A DNA stretch of 64,000 nt from Haberlea rhodopensis (lineage: Eukaryota; Streptophyta; Magnoliopsida; Lamiales; Gesneriaceae): the NCBI GenBank assembly GCA_907163345.1, contig CAJQUN010000335.1, positions 558,001 through 622,000 on the forward strand. Direction: 5' to 3'. The notes below the pieces were generated by a model. The model searched no databases and had not been told where the DNA came from. It was given only the letters and a program-made list of their open reading frames with translations. The translations under genes were made by a program, and so were the position numbers. Shown piece after piece: positions 46,536 through 59,971 of the stretch (position 1 is the first letter of the stretch; each line of letters starts with the position of its first letter).

Positions 46536-49025
46536 TTAATTGAAACTAATTTTAGTCGCTCAAATATTACAACACGTAGAGCTATTAAATGGGATGAAAT
46601 TGTTTTCCCTGATAATTGGACAATTGAACATGCAATTCCTGTTCAAACCAAAATTCCAAACAATTTAGTTGATGTTATACAAACAAATGATTGTTCAATT
46701 CAACTACAATTTGAACCAAATAATCAACAAAAATTATTACAATCTATACCTAGATCTTTAAGATCTAAATCATCTAAGTCATATTCATCTTTTTCTCATA
46801 TTTTTCCAATGGAAGAAATAATTCTCCTCGTAGAGCTTCAACATCTGCAGTTCCAAATTTATCTGATAATTTACAACATGAAAGGATAAGTAAATTATAT
46901 ATTAATCCAGACAATATAGTCAGAGGATTAAAAGAATCAGAGATAACTGAATCAGAAATGAATTTTTCTTTATGAATAATACACCCAAAATTGATTTTAG
47001 CCCTGGATCTAGTGCTAGGCAGAAAATAAAACATGAATTTAATCAACCTAAATGGGAACAATTTAGAAAATGGTTTTTTGATACTATTTCAAAAGAAAAA
47101 TAAACTTTGTTACAAAATGAATTTTTATAAATTCTGTTCTGATCAAAATTCTTATATACTATTTATACCATGGTTTATATCAATATATGTTGAACCTTAT
47201 ATTCAAGTATTAGAAATGACATATAAACTTTCGAATGGAAATATTTTGAGAAATTTATATCCTCCTCAACAACCCTTTGAGATTGAAAAGGACGGAAGGA
47301 TTCTTAATTTTTCAGCATTTTCAAAATTAATGGAAAATGAAACTTTACAGATTACTTGTCAACATATTAATAAATTATTAAACACAACAAAATTATACAA
47401 ATCTTTTCCTTATTATATTAGGAGAACAAATTAATTTGTTACACAATCGTATTGAAATTATTAATAAAAATATTATTAAGATACAACCATCAGTATCTAT
47501 AACACCACCATCAGAAATTATACTTGCAACTCCTAGTATACAACCTCCACCTGAAATAAAATTTTAAATTAAAATCAATGATTGAATTAGAAACATTTTT
47601 AAATAATAAATTTAAAGATTGAAATCTTTCAGTTTCAGTTCTTGATAATGATTTACAAGAACAAATAGAGACTACTCAAGATCATAAACAAGTTTTTTCA
47701 TGATCAAATAAATAAATTAAAAAATAAATGGGCTGATCGACCCACACAACGATTATTTTATTACATGAGACCTTCTCCTATAGATACTCTGCACGAAGAG
47801 TTAGAGTATATTGTTAATAACAATTATAGTGGTAAACATATTTACGAATGGAATTTGGATGGTTATCCTGATAAACAAATTTATAATGTAGCTCATAGGA
47901 TGCTAATGTATTTTACTATTTGCAAAAGTAATGGCAATAATGATAAAACTATTGCTAACATGATCATTGCTGGATTTACTGGTCAATTAAAAGGCTGGTG
48001 GGATAATTATTCAACTCTAGCTAATAAAGAGGAAATTATGAATACAGTTAAACAAGAAAATAACAATATTGTAGAAAATGCAGTCTACACTTTAGTTGTT
48101 AATATTATTGATCATTTTACTGGTAGATATTCTGAACAAAATGAAAATATTCGAACTCTTTTACAGAATTTACGATGTAAACCACTAACTGATTTTAGAT
48201 GGTATAAAGATACATTTATCAATAGTTATGGAATTACAAGATTGTAATAGTTCACATTGGAAATCTAAATTTATGATGGCTTACCTCATCTCTTTGCTGA
48301 AAGAGTTAGGAAGAATCTTAGAAAGGATCATATTAATATTCCTTATGATTCATATACATATGGAAAACTTATTGGCACATGTGTCCAAGAGGGACTAGCC
48401 CTATGCAATGAAATTAAATTAAATCAACAAATTAAAAGACAAAATTTGTCTGAACGAAAACAATTAAGACAGTTTTGTGAGCAATTTGGTATGGACATAC
48501 CATCACAGAATAAGATCTATTCTAAAATAAAACATTTAAAATGATAAAACTTTTCAAAAACCGTATTATAAGAAAAAGAGAAAATATTCTCAAAAAAGAT
48601 TAGAACACAAAAGTGAAAGGAAAAAAATTTAGACAATCAACTAAATTATCTAAAAAACAAAATATAACTTGTTTTAGATGTGGTCATACATGTCATTATG
48701 CTAATAGATGCAAGATGAAAGAAAAAATTAATAATTTAGATATTCCTGATAATATTAAGAATTCTCTTAATACAATATTAGTACACTCTTCTGATAGTTC
48801 CGATTATTCATCAGACTCATCTTATGATTCAAATGATTCAGATGAATCAAAACATCATCAGGTTTTAGAAAATGAATCTAGTCATTCTGAAACAGATTGT
48901 TGTAAACCTTGTTCTATAGGACAACCCCGTATTAAGACTATTTTAGATGAATCAAATGATTTACATTATAAAATATTATCACAATTTCAGGATTTAAATA
49001 TAAATACCTTAACTATTTTCCTATA
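46536..49025 (+). pseudogene. Endogenous pararetrovirus, fragment C (movement protein end to capsid/knuckle)
   Basis: Starts within the movement protein at the copia boundary, passes the ATGA overlap near 46972, capsid region (HIYEWNLDGYPDKQIYN, GFTGQLKGWWDNY), CCHC knuckle CFRCGHTCHYANRC near 48670 and the acidic Ser-Asp linker, then stops abruptly near 49025. More diverged from A and B than they are from each other, with many stops and indels, so it is an older or separate integration of the same virus group. Confidence 0.9.
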
Positions 49026-49524
49026 ATTTAAGGTCCAGACAACTATCGGGATGACATCGGTTGAGGTTTTGTAGAGCCAGAATTGCCGATTGCTGATATA
49101 CTAAGATGAAATTGATGAGGAATATTTGGCGCAACTTGAGATTGTTGAGGAAATGCCAGGAACGATGGATTTCTGCGAAAACGAATGAAATTGGCTTAAA
49201 GTAAGCATGTTTGCTATGCTAACAAGAGAAATATATCGTTAGAATTTCAAGTTGAGATTCAGGTAAACTGAAGATATTACCTTTACGATGATCGATACGA
49301 TTCATTCGGTGAGGTACGATGTTGCATCGATATTTTGAACCTTGTGAAGTCATAGAAAAGTTTGGTTCAGTGGTATCGTTGACACTACCACAACATTTGT
49401 CAATGATACATGATGATTCTTATGTAACTATGAATAAGATTGTGACATCTCATATGATATAAATTGTTGAGTTATACTCAGTTTTGTGATTTCGAGAACG
49501 AAGTCATTTTAAGAGGGGAAGAAA
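49026..49524 (+). pseudogene. 3' internal end of a Ty3/gypsy element with polypurine tract
   Basis: No long frame. The last part reads DFENEVILRGEE followed by a purine tract (AAGAGGGGAAGAAA) before the LTR start at 49525, as at the end of pol in chromovirus-like gypsy elements. The earlier part is too decayed to assign. Confidence 0.5.
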
Positions 49525-52262
49525 TGTAAGGCCCTGATGCTAATTAATCCAGATTAACGATGATTAAGCAAACCCGGATAATTAAAAGTATATACAATGA
49601 ATTAAGGTGTTCCGTACTACGATGAGTCAATCAACTAGTGGCATGTGTGTAGTGATTGTGCATGTCCATAATCACATGGCACTTGGAGAACACATGTCAC
49701 TAATTAATTTAACTAATGTTTAATACATGATTTTGGACCATTAATCTTGTAAGATAGTGATCTATGGACACATGTGTTCCTCAAAACATCCAATGAATAA
49801 AAAAATCCACCCCAAACACCTAGCATGTCACGCCTCTACCCATTTTTCAGACTTGGAATTTCTAGGCATGCAAAATCCCTTCTCTCTCTCTTAAACAAAA
49901 ATCCTCCCCCTTATCTCTTCAAGGCTTTTCGAAACTTTCAGCTCCTTTTCCACCAACTCCTCTTGAAATTGTGAGTGCATGTCACATGCAAAGATGGATT
50001 TGAATGCTACTAAGCTTGAGGAACAAGATGTACCAAGCAAATTCAAGTTTGGAGCAAGGATTCAAGTGGCAGCTTCATTGTGGAACTTGGGCTTCTTTGG
50101 GTTGTTGATTTTGTGCTTAACTCTTGAAGATAATTGAATGTATAACACCATTTTTGAGATTTATCAACTTGCATGTGGTTTAAGGGTCGAAATTTGATGT
50201 ATCTACATGAAAAATTTGGTTACAACTTGCTGCAAATGAATCAGCAGGATTTGATGGTGCATGCAGTAGATGAGTTCGAACTTTCGATTTACTTAGAGTT
50301 CAAATTTGTAAATGGTGCCTACCAAAATCAACTAATTTGGATTTAATATGAAAACGTTATGGTTGTTTTTACCACAATGTGTACAATCTGGAATTTCAGT
50401 GCATGCGAGTTTTAATGCATCGTGTTCTTCAATTTTATGGGAATAAATGGCTATGAATTTGAAGTTTTAGGCTCTTATAAGAGTTGTAGTATTTGGTATT
50501 AGCTTGTATTTGGAATTTGACTCACTCGATTTGTAGTCCATACGAAAACATTATGCTAATTTACCAACAACTTATCTGGAAACATGGTAGTTACGAGTTT
50601 TTAGGCTGTAACGTTTTTCAAAGAATGTACCTCAAGATGAACTGATTTGCTTAGATATCATAATATATGTATTGTAGAATTTTGAGTTATCTTACATTTG
50701 AAACTGGCCCCACATTATTTGGAGTTTATATGAGTGAGTTATGCTGTTTTCTCTACCACTGCTCAATCTGTGGTAGCAGAGCATATTAGACTTCGATGAA
50801 TTGTGCTATGAATCGACCTCTAGACCGATGAATTAGCTAAAACTCATAAAATATGAAATGTACCTTGTTGTTATCGAACGTTTCCCACTTGTTTGAAGTA
50901 ATTTGGAGGTCTTATGAATTTATGGTGAATTTTATACTGAAACTGGTTGAACTAGTTTTTGTAAATAGAACAAGGGAAATTGTATGCTGCGATTGGGCTA
51001 ATACTTAGAACCATTAAATGAACGATTTTGGGAAATTGTTGAACATATGAAATGTCCCCGTTTGAGTTATCGTTCAGGTGAAAATGGGCTTAAATCATTT
51101 GGTTTAGTGTTGAAAGACTCATGTACTTATTACTAGGTGTATGTCTGCTGAAATGCTAACAAATGAATTAAGACATAACCTTGTTTAGTGTATTGATAGA
51201 TTTGGATAATTTGAATGATATTTGACCAGGTTGTGATATACCGAGGTCAAACTTGAGGAAATCCAGAGCTTACGAGTATTTTTGTTAGCCTGGTGGAGGT
51301 ATGTATAAATTAGTTTTATCATGACGTCCGGCGAAGACGTGTAGTGATGCTATTGTATGATTTTACATGTCATTAATTGTTTTATATGATTTAATTGTCA
51401 CTATGCGATTCTTATGTGGCTATATGACATGTTGAGATACATTGTACTGCATGATATGTATTAAATTTCACATGAGATTGCATGACATATTGAATTGCAT
51501 ATGTCATATGTTGCATAGATTATTCATGGGCATATCATATTGATCTATCCACTTCTTGATATCCTTGATGATGATTAAGTTGATTTACTCTGAGTGTCGG
51601 GGACGACGGGCACGACGATGACAGACAGTTTAGGTAGCAACTGTAGTCATGCACGTTGCTACCGGACCTAGACACGTGGGATGACTAGCACATCAACGGA
51701 TGATTCTCCTAGCGCAAAATGTGTGTGTTGTCACCCTCTGCTCGAGCTTGATATTGATTGATGATACCTTCCTTTGAACTCCGATATTTGGTATCTTGAG
51801 ATTCGATTCTTTGTATCCATTCATACATCGCATTCATACATGATATGCATTGCATGATACTTTGTCATTATTGACGTGATTCTATTGATTGGATGCTCGT
51901 GAGGAAGCATCTTAGAATACCAGGGCTCAGCAAGATCGAGCTCAGGTTTGGTATGTTGAGTCCTACTCCCAGTAATTGTTAGCGTACTTTTTAATTATAT
52001 TTAAATTATCGGGGTACGCCCGGGGTATCTGTATTTGAAATATTCTATTACTGGTTGGTTATATATTTGATGCTTATGTGATTAGCAACATGTTGAATTT
52101 GGAAACTTGAATTACATATTTTCAGTATCATTATATATGTATCATAGAAAAGCAAAAATTTTATGGGCCATTTGACAAGATATTTGAAAGTATTCTTCCG
52201 ATGTTTACGTAAATTAATCATTATATGGTAATTAAACACCACATTAGGATCGAGCCTTCCCA
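49525..52262 (+). repeat. Ty3/gypsy 3' LTR, about 2.7 kb
   Basis: Starts TGTAAGGCCCTGATGC after a purine tract; its end (GATCGAGCCTTCCCA) corresponds to the end of the solo LTR at 59261. The two share start, middle (GGGGACGACG...GATGACAG) and end blocks. Contains no supported gene. Confidence 0.75.
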
Positions 52263-53250
52263 ATGTCTGATTGACGTCGTTTGATCATCGACATCCTCAT
52301 CCAAATTTTTTTGGTAATATTAAAAAAAACATCAAAGGAAGCGATTTCTTGACTAGGATCTAAAAAAGTAGACACACAATGCACATGTGGTATATTTTTC
52401 CTAATATTTTTTAAATTTTATCTCCATTAGATTAACAAATTCTGCCAAATCCCCATCTTCTCTACATTCAATAAATTTATAAAACATGTTAAATACAAGT
52501 GGAAGAAAATAATTTGTAGGATAAAAGACACCGAATAAAGTTCAGTTGCATCTTTAAAGGTGGATAACAAAGCAGTACAATATTATCATCGTTGTCAGAC
52601 ATTTGATAGCTATTATAGAAAGAAGTTAAAGCTTCATGATAAGGTAACATAGCAGCTAACATTTGATGCAAAGAATTCCACCGAGTTTCAATGGGTGGTG
52701 GGAAAATAGTATAGCTAAGACTTTGACTAGCTCACATATGTTTCCAATCACGTTTAATTCTAGATTGTCTTAACCATTGACATACATTTTTTTAGTCTGG
52801 CAATACTTTGAAAATATGTATCTTCATAGCAAACTTTTACAGCTAAGTTACTTATATGACTGCACATCTAACATGGAAAAAAACACCTTCAAGCATTGCT
52901 TTTAATACTATTTTTAGATCACGTATTGCCGTTGTATTATTAGATGCATTATCAAGTGCAATAGAAAATATTTTATCAGCAATTCCATAAATTTACAAGT
53001 ATTATGAATAAATTTAGCAATTGTAGCTCCTGTATATGATACATGTAATGCATCAAGTGATAATATTCATTTTTGCATGCACCAATTATCATCACAATGA
53101 CATGTAATAACAAGAAATGATAATTGTATAATGTTTGTCCAAATATCAGTAGTTAAACTAAATCTATAGTTTAAAGATGAAAGATGGTTAAACATTGTCG
53201 ATATTCAACATAAACATTCATACAATTTCTTTTTAAAATTTGTCTCGAAT
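52263..53250 (-). pseudogene. hAT-superfamily transposase remnant
   Basis: Minus-strand pieces match the central part of plant hAT transposases: LTTDIWTN and DDNWCMQK near 53165-53060, then ETRWNSLHQMLAAMLPYHEALTSFY near 52690-52600. Stops and shifts throughout. Not the same stretch as the C-terminal relic at 2700-4240. Confidence 0.65.
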
Positions 53251-53295
53251 AATTTTAATCAAAGGTTGGACTATGTTTTTTTACTTAAATGTTTT

Positions 53296-54329
53296 TTAAA
53301 AGTTCCGGTACCCCGGAAGAACAGCCGATTTTATAATTATAAGTTGTTTTACAAATTTTACAACCAACTGAAGAGTCGTTCGTACCAGACATTTTCCATT
53401 CTTTCTCCAGCAGTTCTCTTCCTCGTGAGTGGGCATCTTGCAATAGCCACATTCAGATGCATTCTTTGTGGTTTCTATCCACTTGGTTTCCAATAATTTC
53501 CTTTCCAAAATTTCTCTTTTTGTTGCTTGTCTTTGCTGAATTTGGGTTATAGAGTCTCTTGTCCCTCTAATCTCTTTGGATCAATGATTTGATATCGGAT
53601 TCAGCTCGTAACGCTTGGTTGACTGCAAAAAGGTAATTAGTGGATTCGGTGGATAGTGTGGCCCAACGGATATCAAGATCTAACCCATGAATGAATTTCT
53701 TAGTTTTCCTTGGTTCAACATCCATATAATGTGGGGCATAGTGAATTAGTCGGTGGAATTCGGCCTCGTATTCAGCTACAGTACACCTTTCTTGTACCAA
53801 ATCCATAAATTCATATTCACGAGTGTTTACTATCACCTGCGTAACATACTTTTCCTCGAATGCACGTACAAAATTTGCCTAGGTTCTCGGAGTTTGATTT
53901 CTTTTCCATTGGTGATCTATGACTCTCCACCAATGATGAGTTGCATCTTCAAATTGATAGACAACAAAGCTGGCCTTTTGTTCATCATAAAAACTGAGAA
54001 CAGTAAAAATTCTCTCAACTTTGAGCAACCATTCTTCTGCATGATGGGCATTAGGGGTTCCGTAGAATTTAGGTGGGTGGAACCTCAGAAATCATTCAAG
54101 TGCTCTATCTAATGGTTCTTCATTCCTCATAACATTTTGGTGGTGGATTTTGTTGCGAGAATTGCATAAACTGTAGTAAAAGTTCCATCGCATTCCTGTT
54201 GGGTAGCTCTAGTCGAGGATGTTGTTTTTTTTGCTCGTCGTTCCTTCTTGGGTTACATACTTCATCAGGAGAATTTTCCTCATTTCCTTGATTTCTCGTA
54301 TGACAGCTACCACCAAGTGATGATGACAT
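53296..54329 (-). pseudogene. Ty3/gypsy gag remnant
   Basis: Three minus-strand frames: 54329-54120 (N-terminal low complexity, MELLLQFMQFSQQNPP), 53836-53567 (retrotransposon gag domain: EYEFMDLVQERCTVAEYEAEF, LIHYAPHY, KKFIHGLDLDIRW), and 53508-53296 (knuckle region CGYCKMPTHEEENCW). Inactive. Confidence 0.8.
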
Positions 54330-56170
54330 CCTTACACATAATTAAAATGTATCAATTATCGGATTACATAAGTAAACTACTATTACATTTTCACAAAATT
54401 GTATATCACATTAATACCTAGCTCGAATTATATGTTGACGACATCATCAAATTTATGTGAAATTGGTGATTTAAAACATATTTCTTTTAAATCGGGAGTT
54501 AATATTAGTAATGTGTAATGCACAAAAAATGAAATTAATTAACTAGAGTAAAGTAAGTCACCATTCTCTGAAATAGTGACAACTGTAGAAAAAAAAAGTT
54601 TGTTGATATATTATCAATCCTCATTGGTTGATCCGAGTTTATCTAGAAGTCAACCCTAATAGTCTCAATAGAGGAAACTTTCGAGCTCGGCCTATAGCAC
54701 ATTAACTCTTTAGATTACTAATAATTGTTTCTCTTTCTTACCAAGGTGTTGTAAGCATTCTTGTACGAGCACTAGAGACTTTTACCATGAAATAAACCAA
54801 TCATCAATGTCTTACAACCCAAAGCATAAAATTCTTATGGAGTTTTATTTTATTACCAAAGATGTTTCAGAATAGACTGGGAGCCTCGGCTATGATACCA
54901 CCTCTGTGGGACCCGACTCGGGACATATTACTTTATCCATTTATTTGGTACCACATTCTCTCTGAATATTATGTACAAGAGTTTTAAACCTTTTCAGAAA
55001 TAGCAGAAGCGTTTAGTCAATCACTCATTTATGGTAGCGGAAGCGTTTTTACAAACTAGATAATAACAAAATACATCCCAGTACAAACTCCTTATAATCG
55101 TCCGATACTTAATAAAAGAAAAAAAAATACTATAACAGTCCATGTAATCCCATATTTCCATTTTCCTAATTTTCCTCCAGTACTGGCTCCGGTACTCCTG
55201 TATCTGGAACTCACAATAAATAAAAAGGAAAATAGAGATTAAGTCTTTGGGGACTTATTGAGCGAATAACATTAGCTTCAATATCGTAATTATCAAACAA
55301 TGCAATGTATCAATATGATATGTCATGTAACAAAGATCTTGCAATCAAGTAATTGTCAATAATGAACAGTAACGATTTAGGATTTTAGAGTGAATATCAT
55401 GGGCTAAAGAGGTGGCTCCCACCGGACAGTTTGGTGTAGCACTTTTCCCCACATATTCAGATAGGATCTGTACAATCATTCATTTACGAGCCAAGGTGAA
55501 CCATTATCCGGACCGTGAAATGGTGCGCGTTGTTCAGATGAGCCATATACTTGGACTGTCATCCGTTGTTCATTGGACTCACTTTCCGGGCTGAAGCCGC
55601 ATTGTCCAGTGGATAAATATCCAGGGCTCCAGTCATTCATTCATTCAGTCATAGAAATCATTCAATCAAAGGGACCAATCAGTGATTGATATCATTCGAG
55701 ATAATGAAATGTATATCAAGATGACCAATCGAACGATGTAATCTACAATATGATGACATATATGAACAGTGAGATAATGAATAACAGTTAATGTAAATTT
55801 CATGCCAAATGTCAAAAAGGGTTGTACAACAAAAAACTTGCAGTACACCTCACCTCACAACTTGATATCTTACTGGATTGACTTGATTTTGAACCCAGTT
55901 GCCAATTAACTTCCTATCAACATAATATAAGTAATTTATGATGATTAGTAACCTCGATATGTGGTTGAATCTTCTTAAAAATCATTTTTGTACAAAACTT
56001 ATCCGGGTAATTTTGAATAAGTCGAAAAATCATGATATAATGGAATTCTAGTTCCTTACAAACCTAAATTTTTGTTTAACCTTTCTCTATTTCAGCTGTT
56101 AAATAATCATCAGAATTTTAATAAATGCCTAGGATTTTTGCTTATGATGATGGATTGGAAGAATTACTGC
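54330..56170 (-). repeat. Gypsy leader, primer site and LTR (minus strand)
   Basis: Minus strand TGGTATCATAGC at 54902-54891 resembles a tRNA-Met primer site; just beyond it is GGGTCCCACA, the expected LTR end, so the LTR would begin near 54910 and extend right. The upper limit is uncertain. A segment at 55390-55630 with repeated CCGGAC/CCAGTGG words is typical of such LTRs. No gene. Confidence 0.5.
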
Positions 56171-56632
56171 CCAAATTTTTTCAAAAACTGATATCCATTC
56201 CGCGCCGCATTCGTTCCCCCGTTCCACTACCCACGCCACCGTTAAATCGCTATGTTACGCTTTCATAATGCCTATCCACAACAACCTACGTTCCAGTCTG
56301 GAACTTTGGCTTGGCCACCAACGTTCCCTTTACGGAACGGCTGTTCCATGACAGCGATGATGAACCATGCCAACGTCCCATCCGACAAAAGCGTAGGCCT
56401 AAGTGGATCCAAGACTATGTGTGAAATCTGCCTCCAATATTACGTGACTCAACCCATATCTATCATTTGATTCAGTCTTTATTTACAGTTAAGCATTATT
56501 AAGCAATCCCAATGTTATTAGTGGTAGTGGTGGAATTATTGGAGCAGTGGCATTAGTTAACATGTTTTCTGATTATGGTTGTATATAACATAGATATATA
56601 TATCCTTTGAATGCAGAAGAATCTATTCCAAC
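56171..56632. other. Unassigned segment with CGTTCC/GGAACG repeats
   Basis: About 56205-56380 has repeated CGTTCC and GGAACG words, as in subterminal regions of hAT transposons, but no terminal inverted repeat was found. Ends at the CCAAC target copy of the next solo LTR. Confidence 0.3.
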
Positions 56633-59266
56633 TGTAAGGCCCCGATACTAATTAACCCGGATTAACGATGATTAAGCGAACCTAGATAATTAAAGTATAG
56701 ACTTTGAATTAAGGTGTTCCGGACCACGATGGGTCAACCAACTATTGGAATATGTTTTAGTGCATGAGCATGTGCATGATCACATGGCACTTAGAGAACA
56801 CATGCTACTAATTAATTTAACTCATGTTAGATACATGATTTTGGACCAATAATCTTGCAAATGATGTATTGACACATGGATTCATAATACATCAAATAAA
56901 ATAAAAATCACATTTTTTGGCATAGGAAGCCACGCATAAACCCATGCAAAAATCAGAGTTTGGTTTTCATTTCACCATCATCTTCTCTCTCTTCATTCCC
57001 AACACTCCACCTTCTCCTCATTCTCTCCACATCCAGAATTTCGAATTTCCAGCCACATTTAGCCCCAATTTTGAATGCATGTAACATACAAATATGGATT
57101 TGAATACTAGTAAGCTTGAGGAACAAGATGCACCAAGAAAATTCAAGTTTGGAGCAACATTGAAGCAAGAAATTTGTGTAGCAGCAGATTGGGGAAGGAT
57201 GTTCTAACTTGGTTTGGTTTTAGTTGGTTCTAAGCTTCAAATCTCAACCACTTGAAGGTATATAGGTATAATTTAAGTTTATGAACTTGAATTGGTCGAA
57301 TTGTTGTGCAATTAGATGGAAATGTTGCTGTAATAGATGACAATGTTGCTGTCAAATGTATTCTGTTTGGAATCAGTACATATGCATGATGTTATTTCGA
57401 ATTTTAAGCATAGTTAGGCTTCCAATTGGAAGATAATGCCCCTATGACAAGTTGTAGTATTTTGTAGTAGCTTTAATGGGCCACCAAAATCAGATAATTT
57501 GGATATAGGATGAAAAATATATGGTCATTTTACCAAAATGTGTAAAATCTGGAAATTCAGTGCATTCGAGTTTCATGCATTGTGTTCTTCGAATTTCTGG
57601 GAATAAATGGATACAAATTTGAAGTTTTAGGCTCTAATAAGAGTTGTAGTATTCAAAGTTATATTGCATTAGGAATTGGTCTCACTCAATTTGGAGTTCA
57701 TATGCAAAGGTTATGCTAATTGTACCAGAAACTATACAATCTGAAAGCAGGGGATATACAAGTTTTTTAGGCTGTACGCTTTTCACATAATGTACATCTA
57801 GATGAACTAATTAGCTTAAGGCTCATACTATATGTATTGTAGCATGTTGAGTTTTCTTGCAATAGAAACTGGCCTCATATGATTGGAGTTTACTTGTGTA
57901 AGATATGCACTTTTCCCTAGAACCGCTCACTCTATCAAAACAGAATATGAGTATTTTTAAAACTAACATAGTTTGCTTTGCATGTGCCTCAAGATGAGTG
58001 AACTAGCTTATGGACTTGAAGATGAGCTCTAGTACTTTGGGTTTTAGTGATTTTCCCACTGGCCTCAAGTCATTTGGACGTCATATGAATTTATTATGAT
58101 TTTTATACAAAAATGGGTCAAGCTGAAAATTAAGAAAATCAATAAGGGTCGATATTTAGAAGTTGCAATTGATTCAATGCACTATTTGAACACTTAGTGT
58201 TATATGGATTTTATATGACCATGTTAATAGATTCCGTTGTTGATCTGAGAAGTCTCGGTAGATTAGCTTGGGTCGAGGTATGTTGAAATGAGTTGTATCA
58301 CGACGTCTGGAAAAGGCGTGTAATGATACTACTGTATGTTGATTTATATGATTTAATTGTCACTATATGATTCTTATGTGACTATATGACATGATGAATG
58401 TCTTGGATTACATGATATGTGAAATTACATGATATGTATATACTTTCACATGAGATTGCATTATATAGTGAGTTGCATATGTCATTTAATGCATAAATGA
58501 TTCATGGGCATATCATATTGATCTATCATTTCTTTGATATCCATGATTATGACTGAGTTGATTCACTCTGAGTGTCGGGGACGACGAGCACCACGATGAC
58601 AGGCAGTATAGGTAGCGACTGTAGTCACGTGCGTGTCACCTGACCTAGACACGAGGGATGGACGAGCACAACACATAGGATGAGTCTCCTAGCGCAATGT
58701 GCGTGTGCTGTCACTCTCTGCTCGAGCTGACATTGATGATACCTTCGTTTGGACTCCAATTTTGGTACCTTGATATTCGATTCCTTGTACCCATTCATAC
58801 ATCGCATTCATACATGGTATGCATTGCATGATCTTTGTCATGTCTTTTGTTGTTCGGACATGACAGGCTTTACAAGAGGACATGGTGACAATGCTTACAG
58901 CGACGCATCGAGAGATACCAGAGCTCCTTGGGAGCGAGCTCAGATTATGTTTTATATTTTGAGTCCCGGTAGTTGTTAGAGTGTTTTGACTTATGTTTTA
59001 AATTTACTGAGGTATGCCCCAAGTTTCTGTATTTTAAGTATGCTACTACCGATTGATGTTATACTTGATAATGTATGTTATGATCAACATGTTGAATTGG
59101 AAACCGGAATTACATATTTTAAGTATCAGTATATATGTATCACCTAAAAACGAAATTTTTTTAGGGCCGTTTGATAAGACCTTTGAAATAAATCTTCCGC
59201 TGTTTACGTAAATTAATCATTATGTGTTAATTAAATACCACATTAGGAGCGGGCCCTCACACCAAC
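56628..59266. mobile_element. Solo Ty3/gypsy LTR (56633-59261), TSD CCAAC
   Basis: TGTAAGGCCCCG to GGGCCCTCACA, flanked by CCAAC at 56628-56632 and 59262-59266. Same family as the LTR at 49525-52262. No coding; small frames inside (for example 58625-58979) are not genes. Confidence 0.9.
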
Positions 59267-59424
59267 TTTCTATTTCTATATCTTGTTTGCCCAAGTCCAA
59301 TCAATGAAATTGAAACACGAACTGAAATCGCTAAGGCATACACCAACAAAATGGTGCTCTCATCCGGAGCAAGGAAGATGCCTCCAAAACCCAATCAACA
59401 AACACAAATTTGGAAGACAAGCAG

Positions 59425-59678
59425 TGTTGAAGAAATCTCCTTACCGCAAGCGCACAGTGGTCAAGTTTTAGTATAAAAGGTGTCGAACCCACAGAGATTG
59501 AATATAAAGTTTAAATCTAAGTACTGAATTAAAATAATCCTTGCTTTATCTACAGAATCGAATGGTTGAGTGTTTTATGCAAATAATAAAAATAAATTAA
59601 ACTACCAATGATCAAATCTTAAGTTGTGAAGAAATCAATTAGAGATGAATCTAGGAGTTCGATTTCACTTGTTCTGTA
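59425..59678 (-). repeat. Inverted Athila/Tat-type LTR fragment
   Basis: The minus strand reads CTGTGGGTTCGACACC...GTGCGCTTGCGGTAAG, the same block as CTGTGGGTTCGACATC...GTGCACTTGCGGTAGA at 61387-61452 in the plus-strand LTR. A fragment of a second such element, opposite in orientation. Confidence 0.7.
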
Positions 59679-59971
59679 AGGACCCCCGTGCCCTTAACCC
59701 TTTATTAGTGTATTAATCCATGAATTTAGTGCATACAATCATATATCATGGGAAGGAACCACATGCAAGCATAGCATCATATACCAATTATAAAATTTCT
59801 TGCATTAAAACTCAATAATATTCAACTTTCCCAACCAAAGCCATTTACATAGTATGCACCCTCATAATACACTAACATACTCTCATTTCATTTAGCAATT
59901 ACGTATTTAATTGCACGCAGACAATAAATGAAGAGAAGAAAGCCATACCCATTTGTACATTCCATATACAC
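59679..59971. other. Short repeat fragment, TGTAAGGACCCC-like start
   Basis: TGTAAGGACCCCCGTGCCC at about 59677 looks like the start of another gypsy LTR, cut at 59971 by the next element. No gene. Confidence 0.4.

Noticed and set aside
56252..56470. 72-codon frame MLRFHNAYPQQ...
   Set aside because: Falls in the CGTTCC repeat segment, no family features, no splice or start context.
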